Shown: positions 46,180 to 57,762 of the stretch, in pieces
Numbering within the stretch: the stretch's first letter is position 1
Layout of the letters: every line of letters begins with the position of its first letter
NCBI RefSeq assembly: GCF_020283565.1
Contig: NC_060065.1
Span: forward strand, 18,204,866 to 18,268,865
From: Trifolium pratense
Taxonomy: Eukaryota; Streptophyta; Magnoliopsida; Fabales; Fabaceae
Reading direction: 5' to 3'
Length of the DNA stretch: 64,000 bases
Position numbers and translations under genes: made by a program
Notes under the pieces: generated by a model
The model's input: only the letters and a program-made list of their open reading frames with translations
What the model was told of the DNA's origin: nothing
The model's database searches: none

Positions 46180-47928
46180 TTAATAATATTTTCTAGGTAC
46201 CCATTTTTCTTTGGGTCCTCTTGGGTTAGTTCCTTTCTTTATCCATATATACTCCCCATTAGGAACACCAATTTTCCTTACATAGCAAGCATTAGGAGTA
46301 TGGCCACTTATACCACAATAAAAACAAGTAGGAACAAAATTACTTCTATATATAGGAATATAGGATTTCTTTTTAGAAAATCTTTTCTTAGGATAATGAT
46401 GAACTTTTGGTGCTTTATTCACTTTCTCTTTGGTGGATTGATCAATTGCCTTAACAAAGATAGTTTTACTTGTACTTGGTTTGTCAAAATTAGAATAACC
46501 AAGTCCACTTTTATCATTAGAAAATCTTTGTTGACTAAGGATATTGTCCAATCTAACTTGTCCTTTTTCATATCTTTCAAGAACTCTTTTCAATTGGACA
46601 ATTTGGAAGGAAAGTGAATCACACTCTTTGCATGTAAAATTCTGTTTTTCTTTTTCAAGAAAACTTTGTTTTTCAATTTCAAAATTCATTTCCATGGTGT
46701 CAATCTTTTCTTCAAGAGATTGAATTTGTTTCTTTTGTGTTGACACCGTTTTATATAGAATTTTACATTCATTGAGTAATACATTAATAGCACTTTGAAA
46801 ATCATTATCATAAGAAGAAGATTTACTACTAACCTCTTCACATTCATCATCGGAATGATGTGATGCCATTAATGCGAGTTTTGCATATTCTTCGGTCTCC
46901 GAGTCGGATGATGAACTTACTTCATTATCATCCCATGCAATATAGGCTCTTTTGGGCTTTGACTCCTTTCTTCTTTTGAAACTACTTTTCTTTGCACGTT
47001 TTGGACAATCCGTCTTTATGTGTCCTTGTTTCCCACATTCATAACAAGTTATATTTTGTGTGGAAGTGGATTCGCCATTAAATTTTTTTCCTTGATCAAA
47101 TTTCTTTGTTTTGTCTCTTTTCAGTAATTCCTTAAGTTTCTTGACAATTACTTCTACATCATCATCTTCTTCACTTTCCGATTGAGACTCTTCATCATTA
47201 CTATCATAATCTCTTGCTTTTGATTTTAAGGCGAGACTTTTGTGTTTCTTCTCTTGCACTTCATGCTTTTCTAATCTCCCAAGTTCAATTTCATGTTCTT
47301 GTAGTTTACCAAATAATGTTGCAGAAGTCATTTTGGAGAGGCTTTTCTTTTCTGATATTGCTGTTACCTTTGGTTGCCATTCTCTTGTCAATGATCTAAG
47401 AACTTTGAGATTTAATTCATCATTAGAGAATGTTTTTCCAAGTGCTTTTAAATGATTTGTCAAATGCACGAATCTTTTTTGCAAGTTGAGGATTGATTCT
47501 CCGGGCTGCATTGTGAATAATTCGTATTCTTGACTCAAGGTGTTCAATCTAGATCTTTTAACTTCAACGGTTCCTTCATGAGTTTCCACCAATGTATCCC
47601 ATATTTCCTTTGCCGTTTCACATGTTGAAATACGGAAAAATTCATCCATGCTAAGTGCACTTTGAAGTATATTGACTGCCTTTTTGTCGTTGAGTACTTT
47701 TTTCTTATCATCTTCATCCCAAGAACTTTGGATTTTGGGTGTGCCCACACCATTTACAACACTCATAGGAATAAATGGTCCATCAACAACAGTCTTCCAT
47801 ATACCATCTCCTTGTGCTTCTAAATGTGCCTTCATACGGATTTTCCAAAAATCAAAATATTCACCACTGAACAATGGAGGCTTGTTACTACTACCACCAT
47901 CTCTAAAAGTCGGATTTGCGGAAGCCAT
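46180..47928 (-). CDS. Copia-type GAG polyprotein (582 aa), two CCHC knuckles
   Basis: Full-length open frame from the first ATG after the primer site. N-terminal region FSGEYFDFWKIRMKAHLEAQ and the UBN2 block (ALSMDEFFRISTCETAKEIW, residues about 90-230) are typical of plant copia GAG. An acidic segment, a first zinc knuckle CYECGKQGHIKTDC (about 293-306), a coiled-coil-like region (about 390-450) and a second knuckle CFYCGISGHTPNAC (about 532-545) follow. GAG assembles the virus-like particle that packages element RNA in the cytoplasm. In coding relatives the second knuckle is followed by protease and pol; here the frame stops and none follows. No stop or frameshift disrupts it, so GAG could still be made. 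Confidence 0.92.
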   Translation of the reverse strand: MASANPTFRDGGSSNKPPLFSGEYFDFWKIRMKAHLEAQGDGIWKTVVDGPFIPMSVVNGVGTPKIQSSWDEDDKKKVLNDKKAVNILQSALSMDEFFRISTCETAKEIWDTLVETHEGTVEVKRSRLNTLSQEYELFTMQPGESILNLQKRFVHLTNHLKALGKTFSNDELNLKVLRSLTREWQPKVTAISEKKSLSKMTSATLFGKLQEHEIELGRLEKHEVQEKKHKSLALKSKARDYDSNDEESQSESEEDDDVEVIVKKLKELLKRDKTKKFDQGKKFNGESTSTQNITCYECGKQGHIKTDCPKRAKKSSFKRRKESKPKRAYIAWDDNEVSSSSDSETEEYAKLALMASHHSDDECEEVSSKSSSYDNDFQSAINVLLNECKILYKTVSTQKKQIQSLEEKIDTMEMNFEIEKQSFLEKEKQNFTCKECDSLSFQIVQLKRVLERYEKGQVRLDNILSQQRFSNDKSGLGYSNFDKPSTSKTIFVKAIDQSTKEKVNKAPKVHHYPKKRFSKKKSYIPIYRSNFVPTCFYCGISGHTPNACYVRKIGVPNGEYIWIKKGTNPRGPKEKWVPRKYY

Positions 47929-47956
47929 TCTTGATCTTTTAGGAACAGGTTACCTA

Positions 47957-47975
47957 TAACCCGCTCTGATACCAA
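47957..47975 (-). promoter_or_regulatory. tRNA-Met primer binding site of the gag-only retrotransposon
   Basis: On the minus strand TTGGTATCAGAGCGGG starts two bases after the 5' LTR. TGGTATCAGAGC is complementary to initiator tRNA-Met. Confidence 0.9.
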
Positions 47976-47976
47976 T

Positions 47977-49187
47977 TGTAAGTTTAAGAGTGCAACCTAA
48001 TAGGGTGGATGAATTAGGTTTTAAGACTTTTTGGTTATTTTATAGATGTTTTGGATTCCTTTTATTTTTCTTGAAAGTTATGATGAAGGTAATAACAATA
48101 TGCTGAAAAATAAAAGAGAAAAGGGAAAGAGAAAAGCGACACAAGAGAATTATAGTGGTTCCCCTATCGGTACGTCCACTCCCTTCACACCCCGCGAAGG
48201 AATTCGCTATGTTAGAATCTTTGTTACAAGCAATCTTACCCCAAGACCCCCTAACAATCTTTCTAACATACAACACAAGATAGCACCACACTATCTTTAA
48301 CCGCAAGAATCTTCACCAAACCCTATGGTGAAATTCTCATACAACACAAGATAGCACCCCACTATCTTAAACAACACTTGTTTCCACAACCTTGGAAAAC
48401 AAGCAACAATACAAAGTTACAATGAAGAAAACTATGTATGGCTGTTATCAAATCAATATCACTTTAATAATGTATATATCTTAGTGCTCAGAAACCTTTT
48501 TGGATATGAAAATATAATCAAGGTTTCACAAGATATGTGTATGAAAGTTTATGAGAAAAAGTGATATTAATAACTTAGAAATATAGTGAATATGAAAGTT
48601 GTTATTGATTGTAATGATCACAAATATATTTATAGAGGCTTTAGAAAATGTCCATGAAGCAAGACAACTTTTAGAAAAAAACTTATAATAAAAAGTTATG
48701 TTTAAAAAATGCAATGGTTCATAAAATATGCATTCTGTCCAGGACATATTAAGACTGTTGTTACGAACAGGCGATGTAAAAGGAACTGGTTTCAAAATTC
48801 AAACGTTGCACTGCTTTGAATTACCAACAGCAACAGATCATTTTAAAACGGTTAACGACCGAACAGATTTAAAAGGTCCTGACACCTATTTTTCAAAATC
48901 AGTTTTTTATAATTTTAAAAGCTTGCTTCATAGGACTTTTATATTCAACTTAGAAATTTATGTGTAATTAATTTTAAAATAATTTCTGAGCATTCTAAGT
49001 TATATATTTATTAAAAGTAATAAATCAAAGATAAGGACCATACTTACAAATAATTTAAATACTAAGTCTAATACTTTGGTCTTGATGTTGTTTCCTCATG
49101 TTGAGCCTCAATAAGCTTTCTTCTTTTATGATGTGAGTTTGTTATCATCAAAACCCAGCCAAGTTCAAGAAGGAAATCTTCTTCACA
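47977..49187 (-). repeat. 5' LTR of the gag-only retrotransposon
   Basis: 1211 bp, matching the other LTR at all but one position that I could find. It holds the promoter for minus-strand transcription of gag; no precise TATA assignment made. Confidence 0.93.
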
Positions 49188-49199
49188 CATTAACCGTTA

Positions 49200-49500
49200 C
49201 TCCCTCCGTCCCAAATTATAAGGGAAAATAAAAAAATCACACTTATTAAGAAAAAATAAAACATGAGAATTTGAAGTATGTTTTTGTGGGTTTTCCTTGG
49301 AATAAGTTGCATAGGAAGATGTAAAAACAATTTTTATTGGTTGTTGTTTATTGAGAAAATGAGAGAGAGAAGAAATTAAATGCAATTTGCATTTAATTTT
49401 ATGAAAATAAGGAAAAAACATTTTTGAAAATGATTTTTTCTCTTATAATTTGGGACAAAAAAAATGGGCTTTTTTCCCTTATAATTTGGGACGGAGGGAG
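49200..49500. mobile_element. Stowaway MITE (copy 3), 301 bp
   Basis: CTCCCTCCGTCCCAAATTAT at the left and ATAATTTGGGACGGAGGGAG at the right are perfect inverted termini. TA duplications are at 49198-49199 and 49501-49502. The interior is AT-rich. It lies 6 bp from the retrotransposon's target duplication. Confidence 0.93.
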
Positions 49501-49502
49501 TA

Positions 49503-49999
49503 TAATTTTGTAAACATATTTGTGATATTCAAGACATTTCAACATTGTTGCATTTTAGACCTTGTACCATTAACGAACTTTTTATAATTCCAAAATTTCA
49601 TTCCAAAATAAATATCCACATTTACTCATTCCAAAATTTCAACTTCATGTTGGCTGGTTTGTACACATAACCTCTTTCGCAACTGTTTTCTTCTATATGA
49701 ACCAAGACTAAATTTCTCTATTACAATAGTAAATCCTAACTTTGCAAGCTTCACAACAGACCTAAATATTAATCAATTGATCTTGATCCTTATATTTTTG
49801 GGTGGCAAATTGATTACTTGTTGTATTGTATCAATAATAACACGGACCTCGGATTGAGCATTGTTAGGCTTTGAATCATCGAGATGTTTAAGAACATGGT
49901 ATTTCAATTTATTGGGAGTTATTGAATCATTATCCATAACTACAAAAAATCATCAAACATAACAAAAATAAATAAACATTTTTTTTACGGTAAAAATAA
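49503..49999. other. No gene supported
   Basis: AT-rich DNA between two MITEs; nothing recognised. Confidence 0.4.
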
Positions 50000-50008
50000 A
50001 TAAACATA

Positions 50009-50359
50009 GGCTTAAATGCAGTTTTACCCCCCTATTTTGAAATATGCGGAATTTTACCCCCTATTTTAAAACGGTAATTAATCTATCTCTGTAACTCCAA
50101 ATTTAGTGGGGTTTGATTCTGTGGAAAGCTAACTCGATTACGGTCGTTTCAGTATCCGTTTTGTGTATTATTGATCCAAATTGAGTTCTGTGCGAAATTT
50201 TGAACTTGAGGCTCAGAAGCAGATTTTGTGCAGAATTTTGGTGGGGGGCAAAATCAAACAAATTATAAAATGGGGGGGGGGTAAAATTCCATATTTTAAA
50301 ATAGGGGGAGTAAAATTCCGCATTTTTCAAAACATGAGGGGTAAAACTGCATTTAAGCC
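50009..50359. mobile_element. 351-bp MULE-like MITE with perfect 9-bp target duplication
   Basis: GGCTTAAATGCAGTTTTACC and its inverted copy at the right end (TGCATTTAAGCC) enclose inverted arms with repeated TTTTACCCCC/GGGGGTAAAA blocks. ATAAACATA flanks both sides (50000-50008 and 50360-50368). It shares the terminus with the element at 56609-57762. Confidence 0.9.
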
Positions 50360-50368
50360 ATAAACATA

Positions 50369-51217
50369 TTTGTAAAGAAAACATGTTAAAATTCAAAACA
50401 TGCAGAAAATACAAGTTTTGAATATTACTATCAGGTTTGAAATCTATTTTTTAAATTGGTTTTGAATATATCTTCAAAACTGGACCAATATATAATATGA
50501 AATTTCAAACTACGAATGTACGAGTGGGTTAAAAATGCAAATTACTTTATCTTCTATTTTTTATAGGGCAATTGAGTGTAAACAACCTTCATGAACGAGC
50601 CAATGTTAAATTTAGACTTAAAATACAAGAAAAATCGTAACTCTTTTGAGAAAAAACGAAGTTAAGTTTATACGAAGAATAAAAAGTGATAGTACAATGA
50701 ACAAAATGTTTTGTGTGTGTTTGGTTCGGAACTTTTTTCCAGCTTAATCTTGGTTTGAAAAATAGAATACGAATCAAACTTAAAGGGCAAAAACAGAATT
50801 TTAGAGCACTTGAAGCAACATTATGTTGTATTACTTAGAAAAGTGGATGTTTGAACACCTTAAGATTTTGAGTTAATATGTGGTGTCTAACTCATTTGTA
50901 GAGTTGTTCTTAAACCCAATGTAGATGATCCCCGACTGTTCCCTCGTGCTCAACACATTGTAGTAGGCTTTAAATAGAAAAATTCAAATTTCAGTTAGTA
51001 AATTTATCTCTAAGCCCCCCAAGTTTCTTTCAAATCCCCCAAAAATTCCATTTTTACCTTTAAAATTCAAGTTCAGGATCTACTTTCTGAACTTAGTGTT
51101 AGTTCTTTCCCAACCAATTCGGATTTTAGATTAAGAACCAAAACCATAAACCACATAAACAAAAAACCCATACACAAAATCAAAGGTTTCGTACTTTCGT
51201 TCTTTCTTCCTCGCCTC
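50369..51217. other. No gene supported
   Basis: AT-rich sequence. The right end (from about 51040) is less AT-rich and contains CTCGCCTC, used as a target by the next element. Confidence 0.4.
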
Positions 51218-51611
51218 CTATGTTGCCTAGGTACGGGTACGGTACCGGTATCCGGTACCGGTACTGGTACGCGGTACGACATTTTTAGAAAATTTAAGGT
51301 ACGGGTACGTTAGTATAAAATATTAGAAAAATTATTTTTAAGTGAATTATTATCATCATGCTTTGAAGATTTAATTTTTTTTGTCTACCGTCTCAACTAT
51401 TTTCATAAAAAATGAGAGATAATTGAAATATAATAAAAAATTATAATAGTTTAAGAGATTTTTCAACCGCCAATATGTTTTTTCCCTATTCATCATCATA
51501 AATCAACCAAATAAAAATGGGTACGGAATCGGTGCGTACCATGGAGTATCCGGTACTGATACGTACCCGGTACGGGTACTTCACCATTTTAGGAGTACCC
51601 ATGCTACATAG
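51218..51611. mobile_element. 394-bp hAT-like MITE with GGTACGGGTAC repeats
   Basis: The left end CTATGTTGCCTAGGTACGGG and the right end (reverse complement CTATGTAGCATGGGTACTCC) are inverted. The 8-bp sequence CTCGCCTC flanks both sides (51210-51217 and 51612-51619). Subterminal regions are full of palindromic GGTACC/GTACCGG words, typical of transposase-binding regions. Confidence 0.85.
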
Positions 51612-53820
51612 CTCGCCTCCATCTTGAGGGGTTAGAAAAAAATAAGGAGGGTGTAAAGAGAAATAAATAAATAATCTTTCAGTTATATGGTAGTAAGCCC
51701 ATTTACTCACACATACATACTTCTCTTCTCTTTGGTTTCTTCGTCCCTGCAGTGCACTAAGCTGCACCGCCACCTCCGCCCAGTCGCCCACCACAGCCGG
51801 AACCGTCGGCTAAGTGACCCTTCTTCAATTCAAGGTTAGTGTGATGTTATGTTTCATGTGACAAATTGGGTATAGACTAGAAAAGATTAAGACTATTTTA
51901 TGTACACTTCTATAAGTTCCCAAATCTAAAATCAAACCCTAATTCTTCAAATCAAACCATCCCGATCTTAGTTTCCGATCTCAGTTTGTGATAAAGAAAT
52001 CGTTCCACTTGGATTCAAGCACTCTCTCGGTCTCATCATCGCAGGTATTCCACAAAACCCTCCAAATTCTATTCCTTCATTATTCTTCTTCTTCAACTAT
52101 CTTTCTTCATCAAGGTTTCTTAAAACTGAGAACAAAATCTAAGAATCAATATGTGAAATGTGACTTTGAGGGATAACATTTTTTTTGTGCAATTATTTAT
52201 TTGCTATGGTATATGATTCTTAGATTATTTCAGCAACACTCTTCTGTAAAAACGTACCTGGTTCTGAAACCCAATTTGAATTTCAATCTCTAGGTTCATA
52301 TTATTTCCCTTTATTTGATTGATTAGTTGATTTATATTTATGAGTTGTGATTCGTTTTTCTTTTTCAATTTTACTTTGAATATTATTAATAGTTTTTCTT
52401 GTATAGATTAATGATAGTAATTGGTTTTGTCTTAGTTGGTTAGCAATTACTATGATAATGATACGATGTAGCTTAACCTAGCCGCCCCTAGGCACTACGG
52501 GGGACATCATTGCATTGTGATTTTGAGTAGCGGCTGTAGCCTGTAGCACCACTAATAGTGGTCAGATTGCGGCCAATTAGTGTCTACTATAGCAAAATTC
52601 TTGCAAAATTTGCTTTTATAAATGTGTTCAATATGTTCATAAAATCATGAGCTTTGAAGTTTAGTCTTAATTTTTTGTTATATTTTTGTAGGGATAATTT
52701 TCAAATATAGATTAAAAACAGTAAAATTTATGTAGAAACTAAACTTGAAAGGTTGTGATATTGTAGGGACTTAAAAATCCTATTTAACCCTTAAATTATT
52801 GTAAACAACTAACTAACTGTTGACTTAGTGGTGCCTATGACTGCATTTTCATTGTACAAAAGTCTATGTGGCCTTAGGCCTTTGTTAAACACCTTCACTG
52901 AAATTGAGTTGTGAAACTAAGATCGGGATGGTTTGATTTGAAGAATTAGGGTTCGATTTAGCATGGTAAAAGCATTCGAGTCTGGCATTTGTTAGGTTTG
53001 CAGTTTTGATTCTGGGTTTATGAAGGTAAATAAATAGCATTCGAGTAGCATTCTGTTCTGGCCTTCTGGGTTTGTGACTTATGCTAATAGGTCTGATTGT
53101 TATTTCAGTTTTGATAACAAAATAGCTCTGATTTTAAGAGTGAAAATTATATTCTGAACTTATCAAAACTCATGTTTAAGAAACTTTAGATATATGAGTG
53201 AAAATCACTTCTTTATTCTTAATTATATTATGTTATGAAGAATGATACATTATGTTCTTTATTCTTAATTATAATATTATATTCTTGACAACTGAGTTGT
53301 AGATACTGAGTTGTTTGTGACTCTATAGGTAGTGCTTGTGATTCATGTTTTTCATATGTCCGTGTTTCATAGCTTACTCAACATTGACTTGAAAAATGTT
53401 AGAGATAAGGAATTTAAATTTGTATTAACACCACATAACATCATAAGGTAAGAGATTGGATATGTATCACATAGAGTATGGATATATGCAATATAGATAA
53501 AGAGTTAGATGAACAATGATATAAGGTAAGTTATTGTAATCTTAAATTGATATAATGTAAGTAGAAAGCAATGTAACAATAGGGGTTTATATAGGGGAAG
53601 AGAGATAATAATGGTAATAATAATAATAATTAAGGATGTATATTTTGTGAACTAAGAATATATGATTAGGTGCAAGGTGAGAATAACCATGTATGATGGT
53701 AGCAATGAGGGGATGTGATTCACTATAATAGTATAAGGTGTAGGGATTGGAAGTACTTAGTTTAGTGTATGAAAGTTTAAGTTGAACATGAGTGTCTAAT
53801 CTATCTTTAAAGTTTTTGAG
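51612..53820. other. Upstream region of the first RRF gene, possible leader exon(s)
   Basis: A GC-richer patch at about 51745-51835 ends in CAAGGTTAGT, a plausible splice donor, and could be a 5' UTR exon. A second one is suggested around 51900-52045. No protein-coding exon was recognised. A 43-bp inverted repeat is embedded here. Confidence 0.35.
51941..52957. repeat. About 43-bp inverted repeat pair, 1 kb apart
   Basis: The segment at about 51941-51983 (CCCTAATTCTTCAAATCAAA, then CCATCCCGATCTTAGTTT) recurs in reverse complement at about 52915-52957. Neither side shows a target duplication that I could find. Confidence 0.8.
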
Positions 53821-54037
53821 CTATAAGCTACAATTTTGTGCTTCTTTTTATTAGGAGTCCAATTTATAATATTAGAACAAGGCCTCCAAATTGTTTGAGA
53901 CATCCCTGAATTTATGTTATTGTTACCATTGAAATGTTCATAATTTAGGATCAGAATATTTGCACGAGTTCATGTACTCATGTTTGTTATTATTATTGAT
54001 CAACAGGGCAAGATTAAGATTAGAATTAAACAAGTAT

Positions 54038-56050
54038 ATGATGGCTGGCTACATTATTAGACGAGCATTCTCATGCCGTAATTTGTTTCGCCTCCGAACC
54101 TCTGCTCTTAGCGTTTGTGAAAATTCCCCCGTTAAACTTTGTACATCTGATGATAGCAGTAGAGTCTATACTCTTACAACTATGCCTAATTTTATCATGG
54201 AAAGTCGCAGAGCCTTTGCCAAAGGCCGAAAGTCGAGTAAGTAATTTAGAATTACCAGCATTTATTATTGAAAAACAAGCAATTTCACGCATTAATTGAT
54301 CTCAGCCATTGATCTGAGATCAGTCGGGTTGATATTACACATTCACCAAATTATCTTTAAATAATCTTCACCACTGATGACCAAGATCAATAGTTGTGTC
54401 ACACAGTTTGTGCTCGGAATCTAAATCCGGCATAGTATGCCTAACATATACTTTAATATACTCATTTTGTAACGTTGGTTGATTTTTAATGATCATTGGT
54501 TTCTACATATTAGAGGTTTTAGAGGATGAAGGAAGTGTTAGTACAGTTGAAGTTCCAACAAACGTTGGCCCTATTATTAAGGCAAGTGCTGTCTCACAGA
54601 TGGAGGCTGCAATGGCTGCATTATCTGTTGAACTAAGCAAACTACGAACAGGAAGAGCATCTCCAGGTATATTGATGTTATCGTAATTCTATTTGTCTGC
54701 GAATGCTTAATACCCAACACATTAGTGCTGATCATGTCTTATCTATACAGGAATGCTTGATCACATTATTGTAGAAACTGGTGGTGTCAAGATGCCTTTG
54801 AATCGGATTGCTCTTGTTTCGGTTCTAGATCCTAAAACCTTATCTGTTAATCCTTATGATCCTGAGGTACTTTATCTTACACTTTGGACTATGATTGCTA
54901 TTTGTAAAGTTCTAAGTAAACCAGCATTATGGCATGGCGTGACAAATTTTTGCATATCACACGACGAACTTTTGCAGACACTTAAACAATTAGAGAACGC
55001 CATTGTTTCATCTCCATTGGGATTAAATCCTAAAACAGATGGTGAAAGATTGATTGCTGTCATTCCACCGTAAGCTTTTATTCTATTTTACATTCCGTTA
55101 CTCACGCCTCACAGAGTGAATCGACTAATTAATTTACTTCTCCAACCTTAAATGACCAGGTTAACCAAAGAGCATATGCAGGTATGTTAATTACACTTCA
55201 TTTATATTTGTATATGATTTATACTTGACACTTTTTGTTTGATAGCATGCCTCTGTATCCTTTTGCTTGACATTTATTTCAGGCTATGAATAAGTTGGTG
55301 ACTAAATCTTGTGAGGATACTCGGCAAAGCATTAGAAGAGCTCGACAAAAGGTGTGGTGTGGCTTTGCTATTTCAATTTCTTGACTTTTATTTGGGCGGA
55401 CTTGCCTTTTAGTAATTGAAACAAGGGATTAAGGAAATGGTATTTATTGAAAGATTTTAGAGTTTTCCCTTTCTCTGAATCCCTCCAGCCATTTTAAATG
55501 GTTTTCTTTTTTCGTTCGTCCTTGTTTATTTGTTAGTCATTGACTTAAATTGCTGTTAAATGCTTAAAGTTTTCAGCATTCTGGTGAATTTTCGAATACG
55601 CCCTTGGTGCTTAATTTTCAGTCTGTCCATCCTTAGAGCAGAGGATAAAATATTTCAAAAATGAAAAATGCAATAACAGGATAGGGCTTCAGCCTTAGGT
55701 TTGGCTTATCTACCTATTTCCAGAGTAAAAGGGTGGTCCTCTGGATACTATTGTTTACATGGTTTACTTTAATTTTCCATACAGTGATTAAATATATTGA
55801 TTTTACAGGCAATGGATGCCATCAAGAAATTGAACTCCAGTCTTCCCAAGGATGACATAAAAAGATTGGAAAAAGAAGTAAGTTACATATGCTTAATGTA
55901 GTAATTAATTTATGGCGACGAGATTCCGTAACTCTATAAATTTGATTTCTTATTTTTTTCTGCTTTCAGGTTGATGATTTGACGAAGAAATTTATCAAGT
56001 CTGCGGAAGATGTATGCAAGGCAAAGGAGAAGGAAATTAGTCAAGGTTGA
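54038..56050 (+). CDS. Ribosome recycling factor, organellar (copy A), 8 exons, about 266 aa
   Basis: Exons: 54038-54236, 54514-54666 (acceptor 54523 also possible, 3 residues shorter), 54751-54866, 54978-55069, 55160-55181, 55283-55351, 55809-55877, 55970-56050. All GT-AG and in phase. Residues 1 to about 75 form an Arg/Ser-rich N-terminus (MMAGYIIRRAFSCRNLFRLR) that looks like a mitochondrial presequence. The RRF domain follows: ELSKLRTGRASPGMLDHIIV, GVKMPLNRIALVSVLDPKTL, NPKTDGERLIAVIPPLTKEH, then the helical KLVTKSCEDTRQSIRRARQK. With elongation factor G it splits post-termination ribosomes. Similarity to the plant mitochondrial rather than plastid RRF is inferred from the presequence. 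A second intact copy lies 3.5 kb downstream. A MULE-like element sits in the 3' flank. A 5' leader exon probably lies upstream, since AACAG precedes the start exon. Confidence 0.92.
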
Positions 56051-56608
56051 GATGTAGTGTTTTTCTAGATTTTGTGGGTAGGTTTCACTAAATCATCTAA
56101 TTTATTCTGCTGGGGCCTGAAATTTTATCTGGTCTAAGCTAAAGCTGAGTATCATTTAACTAGTCATTATATTTTGTTAGTACAACAGTATTAGATAAAA
56201 AGGATTTCTCATTCTCAACCTGTGGGTTTGGAGTTGTTGCATTAGTGCAGGCTGCTATGTAATGTTTTTGATTAAACATTTTGTGTTTATGGTTGCTACT
56301 CCCCTTGTTGGTCCTAATTTGTGAATGTTCCGTTTTGTCACACAACGGTGTCTAGAGATTTTACTCTGATATAAATATACACTGCAAATTTACTTGTTGG
56401 CTGAGTCGGCGAGTAAAAGAAGAGAGTGATGAGGAGGTCGATGGTTCGATTTTCACTCCCAACAGAATGCTCAATAAGACAAATGCTAAGGACAAACTTT
56501 CAGACACTCTTTATTCTCAGGCCATGCCACCATTTCTTTTAAAGATTGTACCTAGTAATCGGCTCCATAAGTTTAGAAAATACAATACGCCTTCACTTTT
56601 TTTTTTTT
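56051..56608 (+). other. 3' flank of RRF copy A
   Basis: Probable 3' UTR and downstream DNA, matched almost base for base by the region after copy B (61507-62060). No gene. Confidence 0.7.
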
Positions 56609-57762
56609 GGCTTAAATGCACTTTTGGTCCCTCTATTTTAAAAAAAATAAAGTTTTGATCCCCTATTTTAAAAATCAACTTTTTGATCACCCAATTTTAA
56701 TTTTTTGTTAGTTTTGGTCCCCCATTCCATTTTGGAGTCAATTTCGCTGTTGTGACCCTATTACTAATGATGTGGCAGCGCTGGACAAATCTCTTTTACA
56801 TGTCATTATTAAAATTTTCAATTAAATAATTAATTTTTAAAAATAATAAACATCTAATGTGTTTATCATGATCTTCATTGTTCATCATCATCTTTATCAA
56901 TAAACCCAAATTTTAGAAAACACCTTCATCAAAATCAATCTCAAACAAAACAAAATCATCATCTAGAAACCTAAAACATACAAATTTTTAATATACCATC
57001 AAACATACAATTGATCTTTGAGCAAAAAAATAAGTAAGCACAGTATAGTAGATAGAGCATCCAAATTAAAGAAGTATGCATTATAATCAAACAACCAACT
57101 TGTGGGTATATGCTGGAAAATTGAACCTAAAATTGTGGGGGTATATGCAGGTTCCCAACTGCGTGAGGTGTCGACCCCTGGGTTGGGTTAGGTCGAAGAA
57201 TACTTATAGAGCTTGAAAAGGTGATCTAAAATTGATATATAACCACATAAAACTAACATTCACCCCCAAAAGAGTTGATAATCAGATTGTGAATGAGTGA
57301 ATTTTGAGATTTTTCAAGATTTGAAAAATTTAGGGTATAGATGTGGGGATTTAGATTTTTTGAGTTGATAAAGATGTTTTAGGTTTCTTGAAGATAATCT
57401 TGATTTGTTTGAGTTTATTGATTTTGATGAAGGTGGTATTTGAAAATTTTGGGTTTATTGACAAAGAAGATGACAAACACGATGAACAATATTGAAGATC
57501 ATGATGAACACATAAATGTTTATTATTTTTTAAAAATAAATTATTTAATTTAAAATTTTAGTAATGACATGTAATAAATTGTCCACTAGGTGCTGCCACG
57601 TCGTTAGTAATAAGCCACATCAGCAAAAATGACTCTAAAATGGAGTGGGGGACCAAAACTAACAAAAAATTAAAATTGGGGGATCAAAAAGTTGGTTTTT
57701 AAAATAGGGGGATGAAAACTTCATTTTTTTAAAAATAGGAGGACCAAAAGTGCATTTAAGCC
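56609..57762. mobile_element. 1154-bp MULE-like non-autonomous element, T9 target duplication
   Basis: GGCTTAAATGCACTTTTGGT at the left and its inverted copy at the right (AAAAGTGCATTTAAGCC) belong to arms of about 190 bp (left to about 56800, right from about 57570). Nine T lie on each side (56600-56608 and 57763-57771). The paralogous site after copy B (about 62054-62062) lacks the element. The interior has no transposase; it reads partly as an inverted repeat (AAACACCTTCATCAAAATCAA and TTGATTTTGATGAAGGTGGT). Confidence 0.93.

Larger units (their letters stand above)
44549..49187 (-). mobile_element. Young copia-type gag-only LTR retrotransposon (TR-GAG-like)
   Basis: Two 1211-bp LTRs, each starting TG and ending CA, enclose 2217 bp. 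The target duplication CATTA is at 44544-44548 and 49188-49192. On the minus strand the order is 5' LTR (49187-47977), tRNA-Met primer site, gag, polypurine tract, 3' LTR (45759-44549). No protease, integrase, reverse transcriptase or RNase H frame fits in the internal region. It must therefore depend on another element. The LTRs appear identical apart from one base (44777-44779 CAC versus 48205-48207 CGC). Confidence 0.93.
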
